From: Chrysoperla carnea
Taxonomy: Eukaryota; Arthropoda; Insecta; Neuroptera; Chrysopidae
Assembly: GCF_905475395.1 (NCBI RefSeq)
Contig: NC_058342.1
Span: forward strand, 27,810,640 to 27,874,639
Reading direction: 5' to 3'
Length of the DNA: 64,000 bases
The translations under genes were made by a program, and so were the position numbers. This document shows positions 1-11,958 of the stretch, in pieces (positions within the stretch are counted from its first letter, which is position 1; the number at the start of each line of letters is the position of its first letter). The notes beneath the pieces were generated by a model. It was not told the DNA's origin. It saw only the letters and a program-made list of their open reading frames with translations, and did no database searches.

Positions 1-364
1 TGAATCTCTTGAGAATGAACGCAAATTCGAAAAATTTTGAGATAAAATAAAAAAACTTGTAGTCATACACTAATAATAAAATTATTTCTTATTATTTTAA
101 TTATTTATTATAATATAGTATGTACTACCAAAAACCTAATATAAATTCAAGTAATTAAAAATGTTTGAAAATTTAATTTAATTTATTTAAATAGTTTAAT
201 TCAATAGCAGGCGTATTTAACATTAACTTTATGGCATAAAACGGGATGTTTTGATTATTTTCAATCAGATTTGACCGTAAAAAATGAAAAAAATAACTAT
301 CTTATTAAAAGTTTAGACCTTACCTTGCCCTAAAGTTTAGACCGGTGTTAAAGTAATTTTTTTT

Positions 365-545
365 TTCGATTTTAATTATGACTTCGTTTTCGAAATATCG
401 AAGAATTTCGACTTAATTATTCAGTTTTTGGCTATTTGAAAATTAAACCGAAATCTCTTACCTTTCCTCTAAAATCCTCAAGCAATATGAATATTAATCA
501 TCAAAGTAGAAAATTTAAACTTTTAATCTACCCTGCTCATACTGG
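365..545. repeat. Possible degenerate relative of the TTAA-flanked MITE
   Basis: This stretch resembles the interior of the better preserved TTAA-flanked elements at 32639-33296 and 39853-40500: it shares a 'ttttcgaaatatcgaa' type block and ends in 'taatctaccctgctc', as they do next to their terminal region. Ends and target duplications are not recognisable, so this is a tentative assignment. The rest of 1-1429 is AT-rich sequence in which I see nothing else. Confidence 0.3.
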
Positions 546-1429
546 TGAAAATAAAAATGTTTTGGCAGAAAAAATAATTTAATTATTAAGTTTGGGTTTT
601 AAACTGTTAATTCGATTCTCTAAAAACCTTCAAGCATCGATATATTTTAATAGTTTTACCAAAAAAATGGTAATAAAGAGTAGAAATATTATTTTTTTTA
701 AATGTTATGAAATTCTGTGTAAATTTCATTTTAATCCTTTGATTTTCCGAAAGTTAAGTAAAATACTAAATAGTTTTAGTCTTAATTTTTCGTTAAATTT
801 CAAAACAATTAATCATGAAAATTAAAAATATTTCTATCAACTGCTTTTATCTACTACTCTGCTTAAGTTGTAAGTTTATTTAATTTCTATAATGATATAA
901 GAATATAATTTTTATTCTCAATTAATATTTAATATAGTGTTTGGCATACTTACCCCCACCCCTGTTTTAATATTATTTAAAAAAAAAACAATATTTAAAA
1001 ATAATGCAAATTTTTTCTGATCAGCCTACTCAAGAAATTTAGATTTCTTTAATTAGTGATGAAATTTAATTATTTAAGGGATATCATTAATTAGACCCGA
1101 CAAAATCCTGAAAAAATATAATCCTGATCGTAAAAGTGCAGGTCGTCGGTGGCTAGACCAATAGGATGTTGTTTAATCTAATTTTGTTTAACAAATAAAT
1201 AATATTTCCCAAATCGATTCGGAAAATATTTAATGATATATAATTGGAGTTAAAATTAATTGGAAAGCATTGTAGCCAAAACTTAAGTTTCTATTTTCCA
1301 AAAAAAAAAAATAAAAATTATGAGTGGAAAATTTGTAAGTAGCTTCAAAAAGTGATTTTATTGTTTCCAATTTCATATTAAACCTGCATGAATTTTTTTG
1401 TTTTTGTAAATTTATCTTATTTATAAAAC

Positions 1430-1933
1430 TAGTGAAAACAAACAATTGATTGAGTTAATTGTTGAAATACCATGTTTAAACACTGTTGATTACTCTGTCA
1501 CATTACACATCCATACATATCACACATGTATAACTGATGTCCCATATAACACATACTATACAATTTGCGTTCTCACGGGTAAACAGTGATGTTTACGAAA
1601 AAATGTTTCAAACAGAAGTTGTTTTATTTTTTGATAAGGAACATTTTTTACATTTAAACTTTTGTTCTATCTCTAACGATTTACAAGATGTATCCTACGG
1701 ACCCAAGACAGAATTGACCTATGTTTTTACGTCCTAAGCACGCTATAAATATTTCAGCTTGATATCTCTTTTCGTTTTCGTTTTCACAGACAGACAACCG
1801 GAATTGGACTAATTATAGGTGATTTCATGAACACCTATACAAAAATTTTGTTCATAGCATCAGTATTTTTAAGCGTTACAAACTTGGGACTAAACTTAGT
1901 ATACCTTGATATATTTTATATATACATGGTATA
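1430..1933 (+). repeat. Family A dispersed repeat, copy 1
   Basis: This is a member of the most abundant repeat in the window. Family A runs from a head 'aagtgaaaacaaacaattg' through 'aataccatgtatagacagtg', a conserved centre containing the hairpin GGGTCCTACGGACCC, a block 'aagcgttacaaacttggg', and ends with 'tacatggtata' followed by A's. Here the hairpin has decayed. A piece of another head in opposite orientation follows at 1965-2002. A 66-codon frame over this copy is not supported in other copies. No known superfamily can be assigned from sequence alone. Confidence 0.85.
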
Positions 1934-2321
1934 ATAATACGAACACTGATATTCAACACTGACTTGAAAATTCAGTCAATTGTTTATTTTCACCTGTTAT
2001 TACTAAAACTTGATAAATTTACAGTTTTTTTTAACAGTGTAGGAAAACACTTTACAATAGAACAACATATTCGAGGCGTATATTGGTTAATTTTGAATAA
2101 TTTATCAATGGTTTTTGTTGAAATTAAATTTTCAATACCATGAATCTGAATCCATCCACCTTTGTTTACATAATTTATATATATATTACACTATTATAAT
2201 TATTTATTTATAAAACCCACTAATTTTAGGTAGTAAATAAATCACTTTTATTAATTATTATGTTAATTTATTAACATACTTTTTGTTGAAATTTACCTCG
2301 AGCTGTACAATATCAAATTCA

Positions 2322-2870
2322 AACAAGGGAAAACAAACAACTGACTGAGTTAATTGTTGAAATACCATGTAATGTGTTGATGCATATACCTACCAATACA
2401 TGTCACACACACATAACTGATAATTCCATATAATACATACTATAAAATTTGCATTTAATGTGTGCCCTCGTGAGTAAACAGTGATGTTTACAAAAAAATG
2501 TTTAAAACAAAAGTTGTTTATTTTTTGATAAGGAACATTTTTTAAACTTTTGTTCTATCTCTAACGGCTTACAAGATGAGTCCTACGGACCCAAGACCAA
2601 ATTGACCTATGTTGCTCATTTACGAATTCGATCTCACTTTTTACGTCCTGAGTGCGTTGTAAAAATTTCAGCTTGATATCTTTTTTATTTTTTGAGCTAT
2701 CGTGTTCACAGACAGAAGGACGGACGGGCAACCAAAAATGGATTAATTTGATGATTCTATGAACACCTATACCAAAATTTTGTTCGTAGCATCAATATTT
2801 TTAAGCGTTACAAACTTGGAACTAAACTTAATATACCATGTATATATTTCGTATCTACATGGTATAAAAA
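2322..2870 (+). repeat. Family A dispersed repeat, copy 2
   Basis: Near full-length, from 'acaagggaaaacaaacaac' to 'tacatggtataaaaa'. It faces copy 3 tail to tail across about 50 bp, so the two form a large imperfect inverted repeat. Confidence 0.88.
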
Positions 2871-2920
2871 TGGATTACTAATAATCATAGTTAGATAAGT
2901 TTCGTACCATTATTTTAATA

Positions 2921-3278
2921 CTCTGTACATATGAAAAATACCCTAATAAGTATGATCCCAAGTTTGTAACGCTTAGAAATATTAATAATACGAACAAAAT
3001 TTTAATATAGGTGTTCAAAAAATCACCTAATTAGTTCATTTCCGTTTTTTCGTCTGCCCGTGTGTCCGGCCGTCATCACGATAACTACAAAACGAAAAGA
3101 GATATCAAGCTGAGATAGAACTCAGGAAGTAAAAAAGGAGTTTCGAGTTCGTTAGTGAGCAAAAGAGGTCAATTGGATCTTGTTAACCGAACATGAACAA
3201 AAATGTTCCTTACAAAAAAATAAACAACTTTTGTTTGACGCATTTTTTCCTTAATAACATTTTCTTCCCACGAGTACT
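2921..3278 (-). repeat. Family A dispersed repeat, copy 3 (head truncated)
   Basis: Reverse-strand copy that retains the tail and the central region ('cccaagtttgtaacgctt', 'caaacaacttttgttt' type blocks) but loses the family head after about 3278. It is more diverged than copy 2, so the pair is unlikely to be a recent palindromic duplication. Confidence 0.8.
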
Positions 3279-3699
3279 TCTGTCATAAATATGTTGGTGT
3301 TTTAAACTTTCCTAGTTTATTAAAAAATACGAGCATTGATATCAAACATTAATGTTTTGAAAATAAGCACAATTATTTATAAAACTTTTCCATGGTAGTT
3401 TTTTGTTAAGCTGTCTGTTTCCGGGTATATTAGCTCTAAATTGGTATGCTTTTCATCGTTTTTCTATAATAAAATGTAATAACCTGACTTAAACTAACTT
3501 TAACGTCATTTCTCTTGAAAACCAAGACCAAAATGTCTTCAAATTTTGGCAAGGCGTCATTTTTTTGAAAACTCTTCATTCAATCAAATTTTCTTCGTAA
3601 TAACCTTAAACTGAAAGGAATGTTAACCAATAGTAAAAAATCAACAATGCTTAAACAATATCACCCTTTTATTTACTTTTTCTTCAAAATATTCAAATA

Positions 3700-4083
3700 C
3701 AGTCAAGTCTGAATAAGCGAGAACTGGATAAGTGAGAAAACTCTATAAGTGAGAATAAAAGCTAGGATCTCTATTCGCGAAAAACAGAAACCTCTGTAAG
3801 AGAGAGTCTTTTTCCCCCATGGACCTCCGTAAGTGAGACTGCTACTTATCTATACCTCTATAAGCGACAGTCGAGTTTTATTTATTTATATTATTTAGGA
3901 GGAACTATAGCTACATATTTACTACATTCGTACTTGCTGTGACTTGTTATTGCTGCGTACCTGTATAAGAGAGAAACGCTACCCATGTACCAGCATTAGC
4001 GAGAAACTCGGGTAAGTGAGAAACGTCTATAAGCGAGAATGAGATTGTGCTCCCTTGAACTCTCGCTTATCCAGGTTTGACTG
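3700..4083. mobile_element. pogo/Tigger-like MITE with TA target duplication
   Basis: A 384-bp non-coding element. The left end CAGTCAAGTCTGAATAAGCG and the reverse complement of the right end, CAGTCAAACCTGGATAAGCG, match at about 20 of the first 23 positions, and both ends are flanked by TA. The subterminal regions contain many diverged copies of a 'ctataagtgagaaac' motif. TA target sites, CAGT-starting ends and repeated subterminal motifs are typical of pogo-group elements in the Tc1/mariner superfamily. There is no transposase frame, so it would need an autonomous partner. Confidence 0.8.
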
Positions 4084-4274
4084 TATATCATAATTGTACA
4101 TTGCAATTATTTAGAGATTAAATTTGAAATGTATTTTAAATTTTCTTAAAAACATTTAATTAAAGTTAAAATCTCTCATTATTTTTTTTAAAGAGGTTGT
4201 TTCGCAATAATTATTAAAATAAATTTTAAATGATATTTTACACATGTTTTCATTTGTTTTAAATTTCCCAAACC

Positions 4275-4851
4275 TTTTTATACCATGTATATATGAAATA
4301 TACATAGTATATTAAGTTGAGTCCCAAGTTTGTAACGCTTAAAAATAATGATGCTAGGAAAAAAATTTTGTCATAGGTGTTCATAAAATCACCTAATTAA
4401 TCCATTTCCGGTTGTCCGTCCGCCCGTCTGTGAACACGATAACTCAAAAATCAAAAAAGATATCGAGCTGAAATTTTTACAGCGTACTCAGGACGTAAAA
4501 AGTGAGGTCAAGTTCGTAAATGAGCATCATAGGTCAATTGGGTCTTGGGTCCGTAGGACCCATCTTGTAAATCGTTACAGATAGAACAAAAGTTTAAATG
4601 TTTAAATGTTAAAAATGTTCCTTATCAAAAATTAAACAACTTTTGTTTGAAATTTTTTTTCGTAAACATCACTGTTTACCCGTGAGACCGCAAATTGTAT
4701 AGTATGTGTTATATGGGAATATCAGTTATGTATGTGTGGCACGTATATATGTGTATTGTGACAGTGTCATTAACACTATACATATTCAATATACATATAC
4801 ATATTCAAGAATTAACTCAGTCAATTGTTTCTTTTCACTTGTTATTTGTAG
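4275..4851 (-). repeat. Family A dispersed repeat, copy 4
   Basis: Near full-length reverse-strand copy, from the tail 'tttttataccatgtatata' to the head 'caattgtttcttttcacttg'. The central hairpin is present as GGGTCCGTAGGACCC. It contains a short local duplication 'tttaaatgtttaaatgtt' near 4590. Confidence 0.9.
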
Positions 4852-5510
4852 ACTCAGGACAAATACATCAATGTTCAGCTAGTTTTTTTGGATATATCTG
4901 ACTTAACTCTCCTATGCTCTCCATGTTAATTATCCGAACTTGAAATTTTTATCGAGTTAGATACAGCCACTTGACTTTTATGGTAACTGAATTATAATTT
5001 TCTTAATAAATATAAAAAAAAATAAAATTTTAAAACAGCCTTAAAAAAAAAACACCGTGTATTTCTAAATACACGCAAAACACTTAAAATCAAAATAAAA
5101 GAGTTAAAATGTAACCATTTAAAAAAAGATTATTATTTAATGAGGGGTTTGGGGGGAGAATAGAGCAAAAACAAACAATGGTATCGTTTTGGTGTCTAAA
5201 AAAAAATTTGTAATATAATTTTTTTAACTGTAATAAAAAATGAATTATCGTAAAAAAAAAAGAACATCTGAAAAATATGAAACATTTTTATTGTAATTAA
5301 GATGTTATAAAGTTCTGTAATTATGTTAAAAAAAAATTTTTTTTATATAATTTTTCCCACATGAAAATTTTCTGTATAATAAAAATATTAAGTCGTAAAA
5401 AAACATTAGGTTATGAATGAGAGTCGTTTATATGTATTTAAATAACAATCATTATATGTTTGCGCCCCAGCTTCAGTTTTCGTCGTAAATATGGTACTTT
5501 CTACTTTTTT
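4852..5510. other. AT-rich stretch without recognisable features
   Basis: Poly-A/T rich sequence with homopolymer runs and short frames only. I see no repeat shared with the rest of the window and no gene. Confidence 0.5.
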
Positions 5511-6895
5511 AATCATATTTTTCTTGAAAATATAGACTTTTGCTCTGTATCGAAAACTTTTGCTCTGTATCGAAAGGTCAACAAGGATGGGATGTCGATG
5601 TGAAAATTACAAAAAATCGAAAAAAAAGACTCTTGTCCGATTTCGATAAAACTCAGTTTATAAAGTAATTTCGACCCAAAAATTACAAAAATCGGGTTCA
5701 TTTCCCGATTAGACGAATACTTTCCGAGATATTCAAAATTTGCCACATATTTCAGGCCATATTTCAATAACTACTTACCCGATCGTTAAATAAACGCGAT
5801 TTTTGCATTCAATACCCCTTAAGAAATTTGCAAAAAATCGAAAAAAAAGACTGGTGTCCGATTTCGATAAAACTCAGTTTATAAAGTAATTTCGACCCAA
5901 AAATTACAAAAATCAGGTTAATTTCCCGATTAGACGAATACTTTCCGAGATATTCAAAATTTGCCACATATTTCATTCCATATTTCAATAACTACTTATC
6001 CGATCGTTAAATAAACGCGATTTTTGAATTTTTTGGGTCGTTTTTACCTTATAAACAGAGTTTTATCCGATTCCGAAACCCAAAATAATTCTCGAATTTT
6101 TCGATTTTTTCTAAGGGGTACCCCTTAAGAAAATTGCAAAAAATCGAAAAAAAAGACTGGTGTCCGATTTCGATAAAACTCAGTTTATAAAGTTATTTCG
6201 ACCCAAAAATTACAAAAATCAGGTTAATTTTCCGATTAGACGAATATTTTCCGAGATATTCAAAATTTGCCACATATTTCAGGCCATATTTCAATAACTA
6301 CTTATCCGATCGTTAAATAAACGCGATTTTTGCATTTTTTGGGTCATTTTTACCTTATAAACAGAATTTTATCCGATTCCGAAACCCAAAATTATTCTCG
6401 AATTTTTCAATTTTTTCTAAGGGGTACCTCTTAAGAAAGTTGCAAAAAATGGAAAAAAAAGACTGGTGTCCGATTTCGGTAAAACTCAGTTTAAAAAGTA
6501 ATTTCGACCCAAAAATTACAAAAATCGGGTTCATTTCCCGATTAGACGAATATTTTCCGAGATATTCAAAATTTGCCACATATTTCAGGCCATATTTCAA
6601 TAACTACTTACCCGATCGTTAAATAAACGCGATTTTTGCTTTTTTTGGGTCATTTTTACCTTGTAAACAGAATTTTACCCGATTCCGAAACCCAAAATTA
6701 TTCTCGAATTTTTCGATTTTTTCTAAGGGGTACCCCTTAAGAAAATTTCAAAAAATCGAAAAAAAAGACTGGTGTCCGATTTCGATAAAACTCATCTTCG
6801 CCATATACTTCAGGCCATATCTCAATAACTACCTATCCGATCGTCAAATGAACACGATTTTTGCATTTTTTGGGTCATATTAATATAAATAAGGG
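5510..6895. repeat. Satellite-like tandem array, 306-bp period
   Basis: The landmark 'ggtgtccgatttcg' occurs at 5853, 6159, 6465 and 6771, exactly 306 bp apart each time. An earlier unit has its equivalent at about 5632, so that unit lacks about 85 bp. Each unit contains 'ccgatcgttaaataaacgcg' and 'ctaaggggtaccccttaaga', the latter a short palindrome. The last unit is cut off near 6890. A minus-strand frame of 81-84 codons recurs (5513-5767 and 6355-6600) only because the DNA is duplicated; it changes length between units and is interrupted, so I do not call it a gene. Confidence 0.93.
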
Positions 6896-7221
6896 GGTAT
6901 ATGACCTTAGTGAGAGAGCTCTGCTGCTCACGAGTTTTTATTTTGGTGGGTGATATTTGAATTGTGATAGTGCGTTTGTTATACCAGGCCTTTTTTATTT
7001 ACATAATAGTGTATTATTATTTTGTGTGAAGAATTGAATAAAAAAAAAGAAAAGAAATTGAAAAGTTTGAAGTACATATTTGAGAGGATAGTTATGCAAG
7101 TTTGAAATGATTAAATCAGTTTTAACTTCGAAAAAAGTGAAAATAAACAATTGAATGACTTAATTTTTGCAATAATGTATAGAGTTGAATATTAGTGCTT
7201 GTATACCTTTTTTTTTATTAT

Positions 7222-7555
7222 TTTACAGAGTGTTCTGTTATTGATAGGAGAAAGTTATACCAGTCAATTAAGCTTATCAAGACAATTGGAAAAGCTCTTT
7301 ACCAAATTTCGATCTGAGGCCTGATTCGGGAGATGTAGCTATTGAAAAATAGAAAGATTAATACATTTACAAATCTATCAAATTTATTAAATTAGTTGGT
7401 GTCTTTTAAGAATATACAGGGGACTATCATAAAACAATAATTGATTGTAAATCGATTTTATTGGGTAGCGAATACTCAAAAAAATATTTTGTTGTCTTTA
7501 TTTATAAAGAAAACATAGATATTTATCAAATTATTTCACCAATACAGCGACACTT
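7222..7555 (+). mobile_element. Partial TA-flanked MITE (family shared with 23164-23651)
   Basis: Begins TA-CAGAGTGTTCTGTTATTG and shares long blocks with the reverse complement of 23315-23651, for example 'cttatcaagacaattggaaa', 'gactatcataaaacaataat' and the stretch around 'tattggtgaaattatttgat'. The second terminus seen in the other copy is missing. It is non-coding. Confidence 0.7.
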
Positions 7556-7965
7556 ACATGTGGGGGGTATCAAATTATAGATACGGGGGATTAAATTGTG
7601 TAACACATGACACACTAAGTTACTTATTCTCTAAACCATAAATTCAAAAAAATTTGGCCTATCAATATGTTAAAAAAAGTTGAAATACCGTGACGTTTTA
7701 AGAACTATATAAGAGGTCCTTGTTTCTCTGTTTCTCTATCTCTTTTAACTATAAAATCTCAATGCTAAAATGATATTTCCCTTGAAAATAAACAACAATT
7801 CTAATTACTCGAGGTGCGAGGCGAGGCTACCTCACAGCTTCGGTGAAACACTATGCAAAACTTTAATGCCATTATACGTGTTCAAGTTCACTAATTATGA
7901 AAAATGAAAAACCACTAAACCCATTCACTTTTTTTGAATATTGGAACTGTTTTAAAAAACAACTA

Positions 7966-8252
7966 AGTTAGGTTAGGTTAAGTTATATTGGCTGTCCACA
8001 AAGGACACACTTGGGCTATAGAGCCCATTGTGATACCATATATGTGTATAACCAACTGATAATTTCATTTATCAGCTCCTCAATTTCAGAGGCTGAGTGC
8101 ACCTCCTTCATGCATATACCATGCACAACACCAGCCCATCACAACTATTAATTAAATTAATTTTGTTGCAACGGCGGGAATCGAACCCGCTACAATAAGC
8201 ATACCGCGGACGGAATTGGTTACGCCTTAAACAACTGAGCTAATTGGGCGAC
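7966..8252 (-). mobile_element. SINE-1, tRNA-derived, full-length
   Basis: Read on the minus strand, the head (8252 to 8165) looks like a tRNA. It has a box A-like TAGCTCAGTTG (8232-8242) and a box B-like GGTTCGATTCC (8178-8188). This is followed by a body common to the copy at 24778-25060 ('gatgggctggtgt', 'tcagcctctgaaattgag'). The 3' end reads 'aacttaacctaacctaact'. A tRNA-like pol III promoter plus an unrelated body and short-repeat tail is the standard SINE layout. The head is not a functional tRNA, as it continues straight into the body. Confidence 0.88.
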
Positions 8253-8846
8253 GAGAAAACAAGTAACGGTTACATAAAAAAGCTGATTCGACAATCCATC
8301 TACGACATATATAATAATATTTAAGTAACTGCATTTATTAAAAAGAAAATTCCCCCAAGTTTTTAAATTTATTCCGAAACAATTTCCATCATGAAAACTT
8401 TTCTTCTTTCTGTCTATAAATGTGTGATTATTCAAATGAAATTATTATTTTATACACATTTTCACCGTGCATTATATGTGACAAGATCATATTGTAAATC
8501 TTTGCTAAACATTGTTATTTTCGATGTGGAAATCGGATTTTGATTTCAGTTTTATTCGAATTTTATTTAAGAAAATTGTATTTATGATTTAATTCGATAG
8601 GATATTATCTATCACCTGATCGGATTTATTTTATTTTTCATTTAAAGAAAAAAGATAAAATGGAGTTTCTTTAAGAATAATTCAATTTAAAAAGAAAGTT
8701 TTCAGATAAAAAAAAATTTTATGTTAACGCAATGTTATCTTTTTGTATGTATCAAAGACCAAGCAAATTAATTGCTTAGTGTTAGTTAACTTTATTAAAT
8801 TCCGCAACGAGCAATTTCTAAACGTTAAGTTGTGCTAAAAAATTTA

Positions 8847-9254
8847 ATAATGATAACCACATTCCGAAGTTGGCCGTTTCATGTTGAAATAAAGTAAAAG
8901 TTCAACTTTCAAACAATTTCCTAATGATTGGAACAAGTACAGCTAAATATTTGTATTTATAATAGAATGGAATTGAATTGAAAATATGAATTCATTGATA
9001 CAAAATCACTGAAGTTAAATAAACAAAATCATTACTTCTATGAAAAAGATTGATTTTAGTTTAAAGTCATGCATTTTATTGATGGAAAATAAAATTGTAC
9101 TTAGTTGGAATATATAATCGTTTAAATAAAACGAATATACAAATTAAAAGAACATATCTTTACGTTTGCTTTAAATATAGAATTATGTTAGTACGAAAAC
9201 ATTTCTATCATGTCTAGTCCATATGTGATTGAGGCAACTTCATGAAGAGTGTTG
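8847..9254 (+). repeat. Left copy of a ~400-bp direct duplication
   Basis: Matches 14422-14810 in the same orientation with high identity, including long runs such as 'ctgaagttaaataaacaaaa' and 'gtccatatgtgattgaggca'. I see no terminal repeats, no target duplication and no coding frame. Both copies are followed within about 200 bp by tRNA-like sequence. Confidence 0.9.
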
Positions 9255-9420
9255 TTACATGTTAGTAGAATCATCCTGCATAAAGAGACTAGATAAGACG
9301 TATAAGTTGTCATGAAAATAAAATATTTGAGTCGTGTTTGAGAATCATTTCAAATGAAAGACTACAGATCGAAGTTTCGGGGATAGCTAGGTAAATTATG
9401 CATATTAATACTTACCCTAA

Positions 9421-9704
9421 AAGAGTCTAAGTGGTCGAACGGTCTAAGGTGATAGACTTTAACCGTTTGTTTACTTACACTTATGTTGCGGGTACGAATC
9501 CAGGCAGTGGCAGTGTGAGCAATTAACATTAAACTAATAGGTCGGTAGAATTGATCACATTGTCGTCGCTTGGATAAAAACGAATTAACCGACTCCACCC
9601 ACATCATAAATGTAATATTAATAAATAAAGATTAACAAATAATGATTTGGGTGGCCTCTGTTATAGGCATATATGTCAGCGAAACGGAGGCTAACTCTTT
9701 TTTT
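9421..9704 (+). mobile_element. SINE-2, tRNA-derived (Leu/Ser-like head)
   Basis: The head has box A-like 'tctaagtggtcgaa' near 9425 and box B-like GGGTACGAATCC at 9490-9501. The body contains 'agaattgatcacattgtc', 'cttggataaaaacga' and 'cctctgttataggc', and it ends in 'cggaggctaactc' plus a T run. The same body occurs at 30833-31130 and in the inverted pair at 54151-54503, which defines the family. The head differs from SINE-1, so the two are independent families. Confidence 0.87.
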
Positions 9705-10282
9705 TCTACATACCCATTTTTCACTTTCTAGATAACGTAATTAATATGTCTAAGCTTTAAGTTCATAGTTAAATCAAGCCTCATTTCACGGTTGTCTAGA
9801 CATGAATGCGTAAAAACATTTTTAACAAAAAGACTTTCATAGAAAGAAAAATTGAAAATTTTTTTCTATGAAAATGGGTGAAAATTTAAGTAAAAAATTT
9901 AATTTATTTCATAGTAACACGAACCTATTAATTTCCGTTTAAATAAACCCAAATATATTTATGAAAAGAAACTAAAAAATTATTATTTGAAAATTGACAA
10001 GAAATGTGTTTCTTTTTTTTTTTTGTATACATGATCTATTCAGGATAATTTTCAATTGAAAAAGAAGATAAATTGTAAAAAAAAAAAAAAATTTCATTTA
10101 AGGAACAAACACACATCGTATACATATACAATTCAATTTCCTTGTTACCATAGTGAATAAAAATCAGTCCATGTAACAAAATAAATATAGATGAGAGAAA
10201 TATCATTGGATAAAACTAACAAATTTGAAGGATTTAGAAAGGATATGTATTTTTCATACGTAGTATATTTAAATAAATATCG
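9705..10282. other. AT-rich stretch without recognisable features
   Basis: Contains homopolymer A and T runs (near 10012 and 10078) but no repeat or gene that I can support. Confidence 0.5.
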
Positions 10283-10290
10283 TATGTATT

Positions 10291-11398
10291 CAGTGGCGTG
10301 CACAGAGCTTTTAGACAGGGTAGGCAGAAATTTTTGATTTTGGTTCATCGTCATGGGGAGTAAATAATGATGTAGGTATTTGTAACCACAAATATCCATA
10401 GATTGGCTGATATTTAAAGATTAGAATTAAATAATAGCAGTGAAAAGATGGTGGTGTGAGTATACGCATTTTTTCCAACGGTGTAATACTTAACGGAATT
10501 TTCTTAGTGATTTTTAGATTGATTTTTTGCGGTCGTAGATAAATTATGATTATTGTTGTAACCGGTATCGTCCCAGATGGTTTTATTGTTGGCAAATAGT
10601 AGACAAGAAAAACAAAACAACCGATTGTTGTGTTTGCAACCTGTTAGCCAATAATATGAATCAGATTCTTTTGTGTTGAATTTAGAATTGACTTTATTTT
10701 TAGTTTGTATTAATTCCAGATCCGATGTACAACGACCTTTCACGATCACTTGTTTTTTGTCATCGATAGTTTTCAAAACGCTTTTTTTTCTATACACACA
10801 CCATCTGGACAAGTTTGGCAGTGAATATTATCCATTTTTCTCTATTATCGTTAAAATCTGAAACACCTGATAATATAACCACAAACAAACCAAAATAATC
10901 AATATTCGACTCGATTCAGTATACAAACAATAAGACGAAAAAGTAATAGTGCGTGCTTCATGTGGCTAGATCACAAATCGTTATATGAATTATGGAGATC
11001 AACTGATCAATCGAACTTGTAGCGTAGGTGAATAAGAATCGAAACTACTTCGGTAAATGTCGTAATTTGTCGTGTTGTAAAAAGACATTGTCTATTCTAT
11101 GCGTTCGTATGTATGACATTTTATTGTATTTATACGAACGCACACATGTAAGACTATGAGTGCTCACATAGATTATTTCAGAATAGTTCGTGTCTTTGCC
11201 TGGAGGCATTCAGCAGCGCTAGTAAAGCGCAATGCGAAGCTACTTAAAACTCAATGAACGAGCTGATAGATGATTCCCGTGAATATTATGTGTTTATTGA
11301 TACTCGTAGATAAATAATATTAGATATCAGAACAAGATTAAACATATTTTTCTGAATTATGTAGGGTAGGCAGTGTCTTTCTGTAATGCACGCCACTG
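10291..11398 (-). mobile_element. Internally deleted hAT element with 8-bp target duplication
   Basis: The ends are inverted: CAGTGGCGTGCACAGAGC at 10291 against CAGTGGCGTGCATTACAG on the other strand at 11398, and both continue into a GGGTAGGCAG-like block. The 8 bases outside are tatgtatt (10283-10290) and catgtatt (11399-11406), matching at 7 of 8. Ends starting CAGTGGCGT with an 8-bp duplication are characteristic of hAT elements. At 1.1 kb it is too short to encode a full transposase; it keeps a coding remnant at 10504-10812. Confidence 0.9.
10504..10812 (-). pseudogene. hAT transposase N-terminal zinc-finger fragment
   Basis: The 102-codon frame contains 'YYWLTGCKHNNRLFCFSC' followed by 'LLFANNKTIWDDTGYNN'. 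This fits the TTF/ZMYM-type zinc-finger region near the N-terminus of many hAT transposases (a W, a C, then LFCFxCLLF, a W and a TG motif). No canonical ATG begins the frame and the catalytic hAT core and dimerisation domain are missing. It lies inside the hAT ends at 10291 and 11398, which supports the assignment. The fragment cannot be a working transposase; a residual DNA-binding peptide is conceivable but unsupported. Confidence 0.75.
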
Positions 11399-11589
11399 CA
11401 TGTATTTATGTATATATATATTGAAACAAGGTTGTACAAAATAATAGTTTTTCTAAAATAAACATCAAGTTTCTAACAATTTTTTATTAAAAAAACTTTC
11501 TAAGATAGAAACTAAAAAATTTGCATTTCACTATTTTCAGTAGTGTTTACATGTTTAGGATAAAAATTTATTGATAGTTTTGAAATTAA

Positions 11590-11700
11590 TTAAAAATTTT
11601 ATTCAACCCTTGATTGAGTTAAAATTAATAATGAGACAAAAAGTTTTTTTTTCTAATCCCGTGTATGGGTAAAAAATTTTTACAAAATAAAGTATTAAAA
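11590..11700 (+). repeat. Short direct repeat, left copy
   Basis: The stretch around 'attcaacccttgattgag', 'aataatgagac' and 'tatgggtaaa' recurs at about 12520-12622 in the same orientation. This suggests that 11.6-12.6 kb contains a duplicated segment or two copies of one diverged element. Confidence 0.65.
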
Positions 11701-11958
11701 CAGGGCCGTGGAATGTAATAGATTTTCTACTATACAGAATGTCCCTAAATCACCAAGTCTGACAGAAACTGTGAATTTCTTCTAAGAAATTCTAAGACAA
11801 AATTTTAGTTCTCGTTTTTCGATCAGGTTGTCAACAAACAATTAGGTAACTTAAATTTAACTCTTCCTGTATTACAATAACATTTGAATTTATTTTGTTT
11901 AATTATAGCATTAATTATCAAATTATTTGATTATATCTGAAAGAAATATTAACAAACT

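Noticed and set aside
1537..1737. Frame over family A copy 1 that shares 'SRVNSDVYEKMFQT'-like words with a frame in copy 12
   Set aside because: The frame does not persist in better preserved copies; shared words reflect DNA homology of the repeat.
5513..6600. Repeated minus-strand frames of 81-84 codons with near-identical N-termini
   Set aside because: They coincide with units of the 306-bp satellite; the similarity comes from DNA duplication and the C-termini differ between units.
5510..6895. Regularly spaced repeats considered as a CRISPR array
   Set aside because: Units are 306 bp and similar along their full length with no unique spacers, in a eukaryotic context.
8165..8252. tRNA-like sequence considered as a tRNA gene
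   Set aside because: The acceptor stem does not close and the sequence runs into a SINE body shared with 24778-25060.
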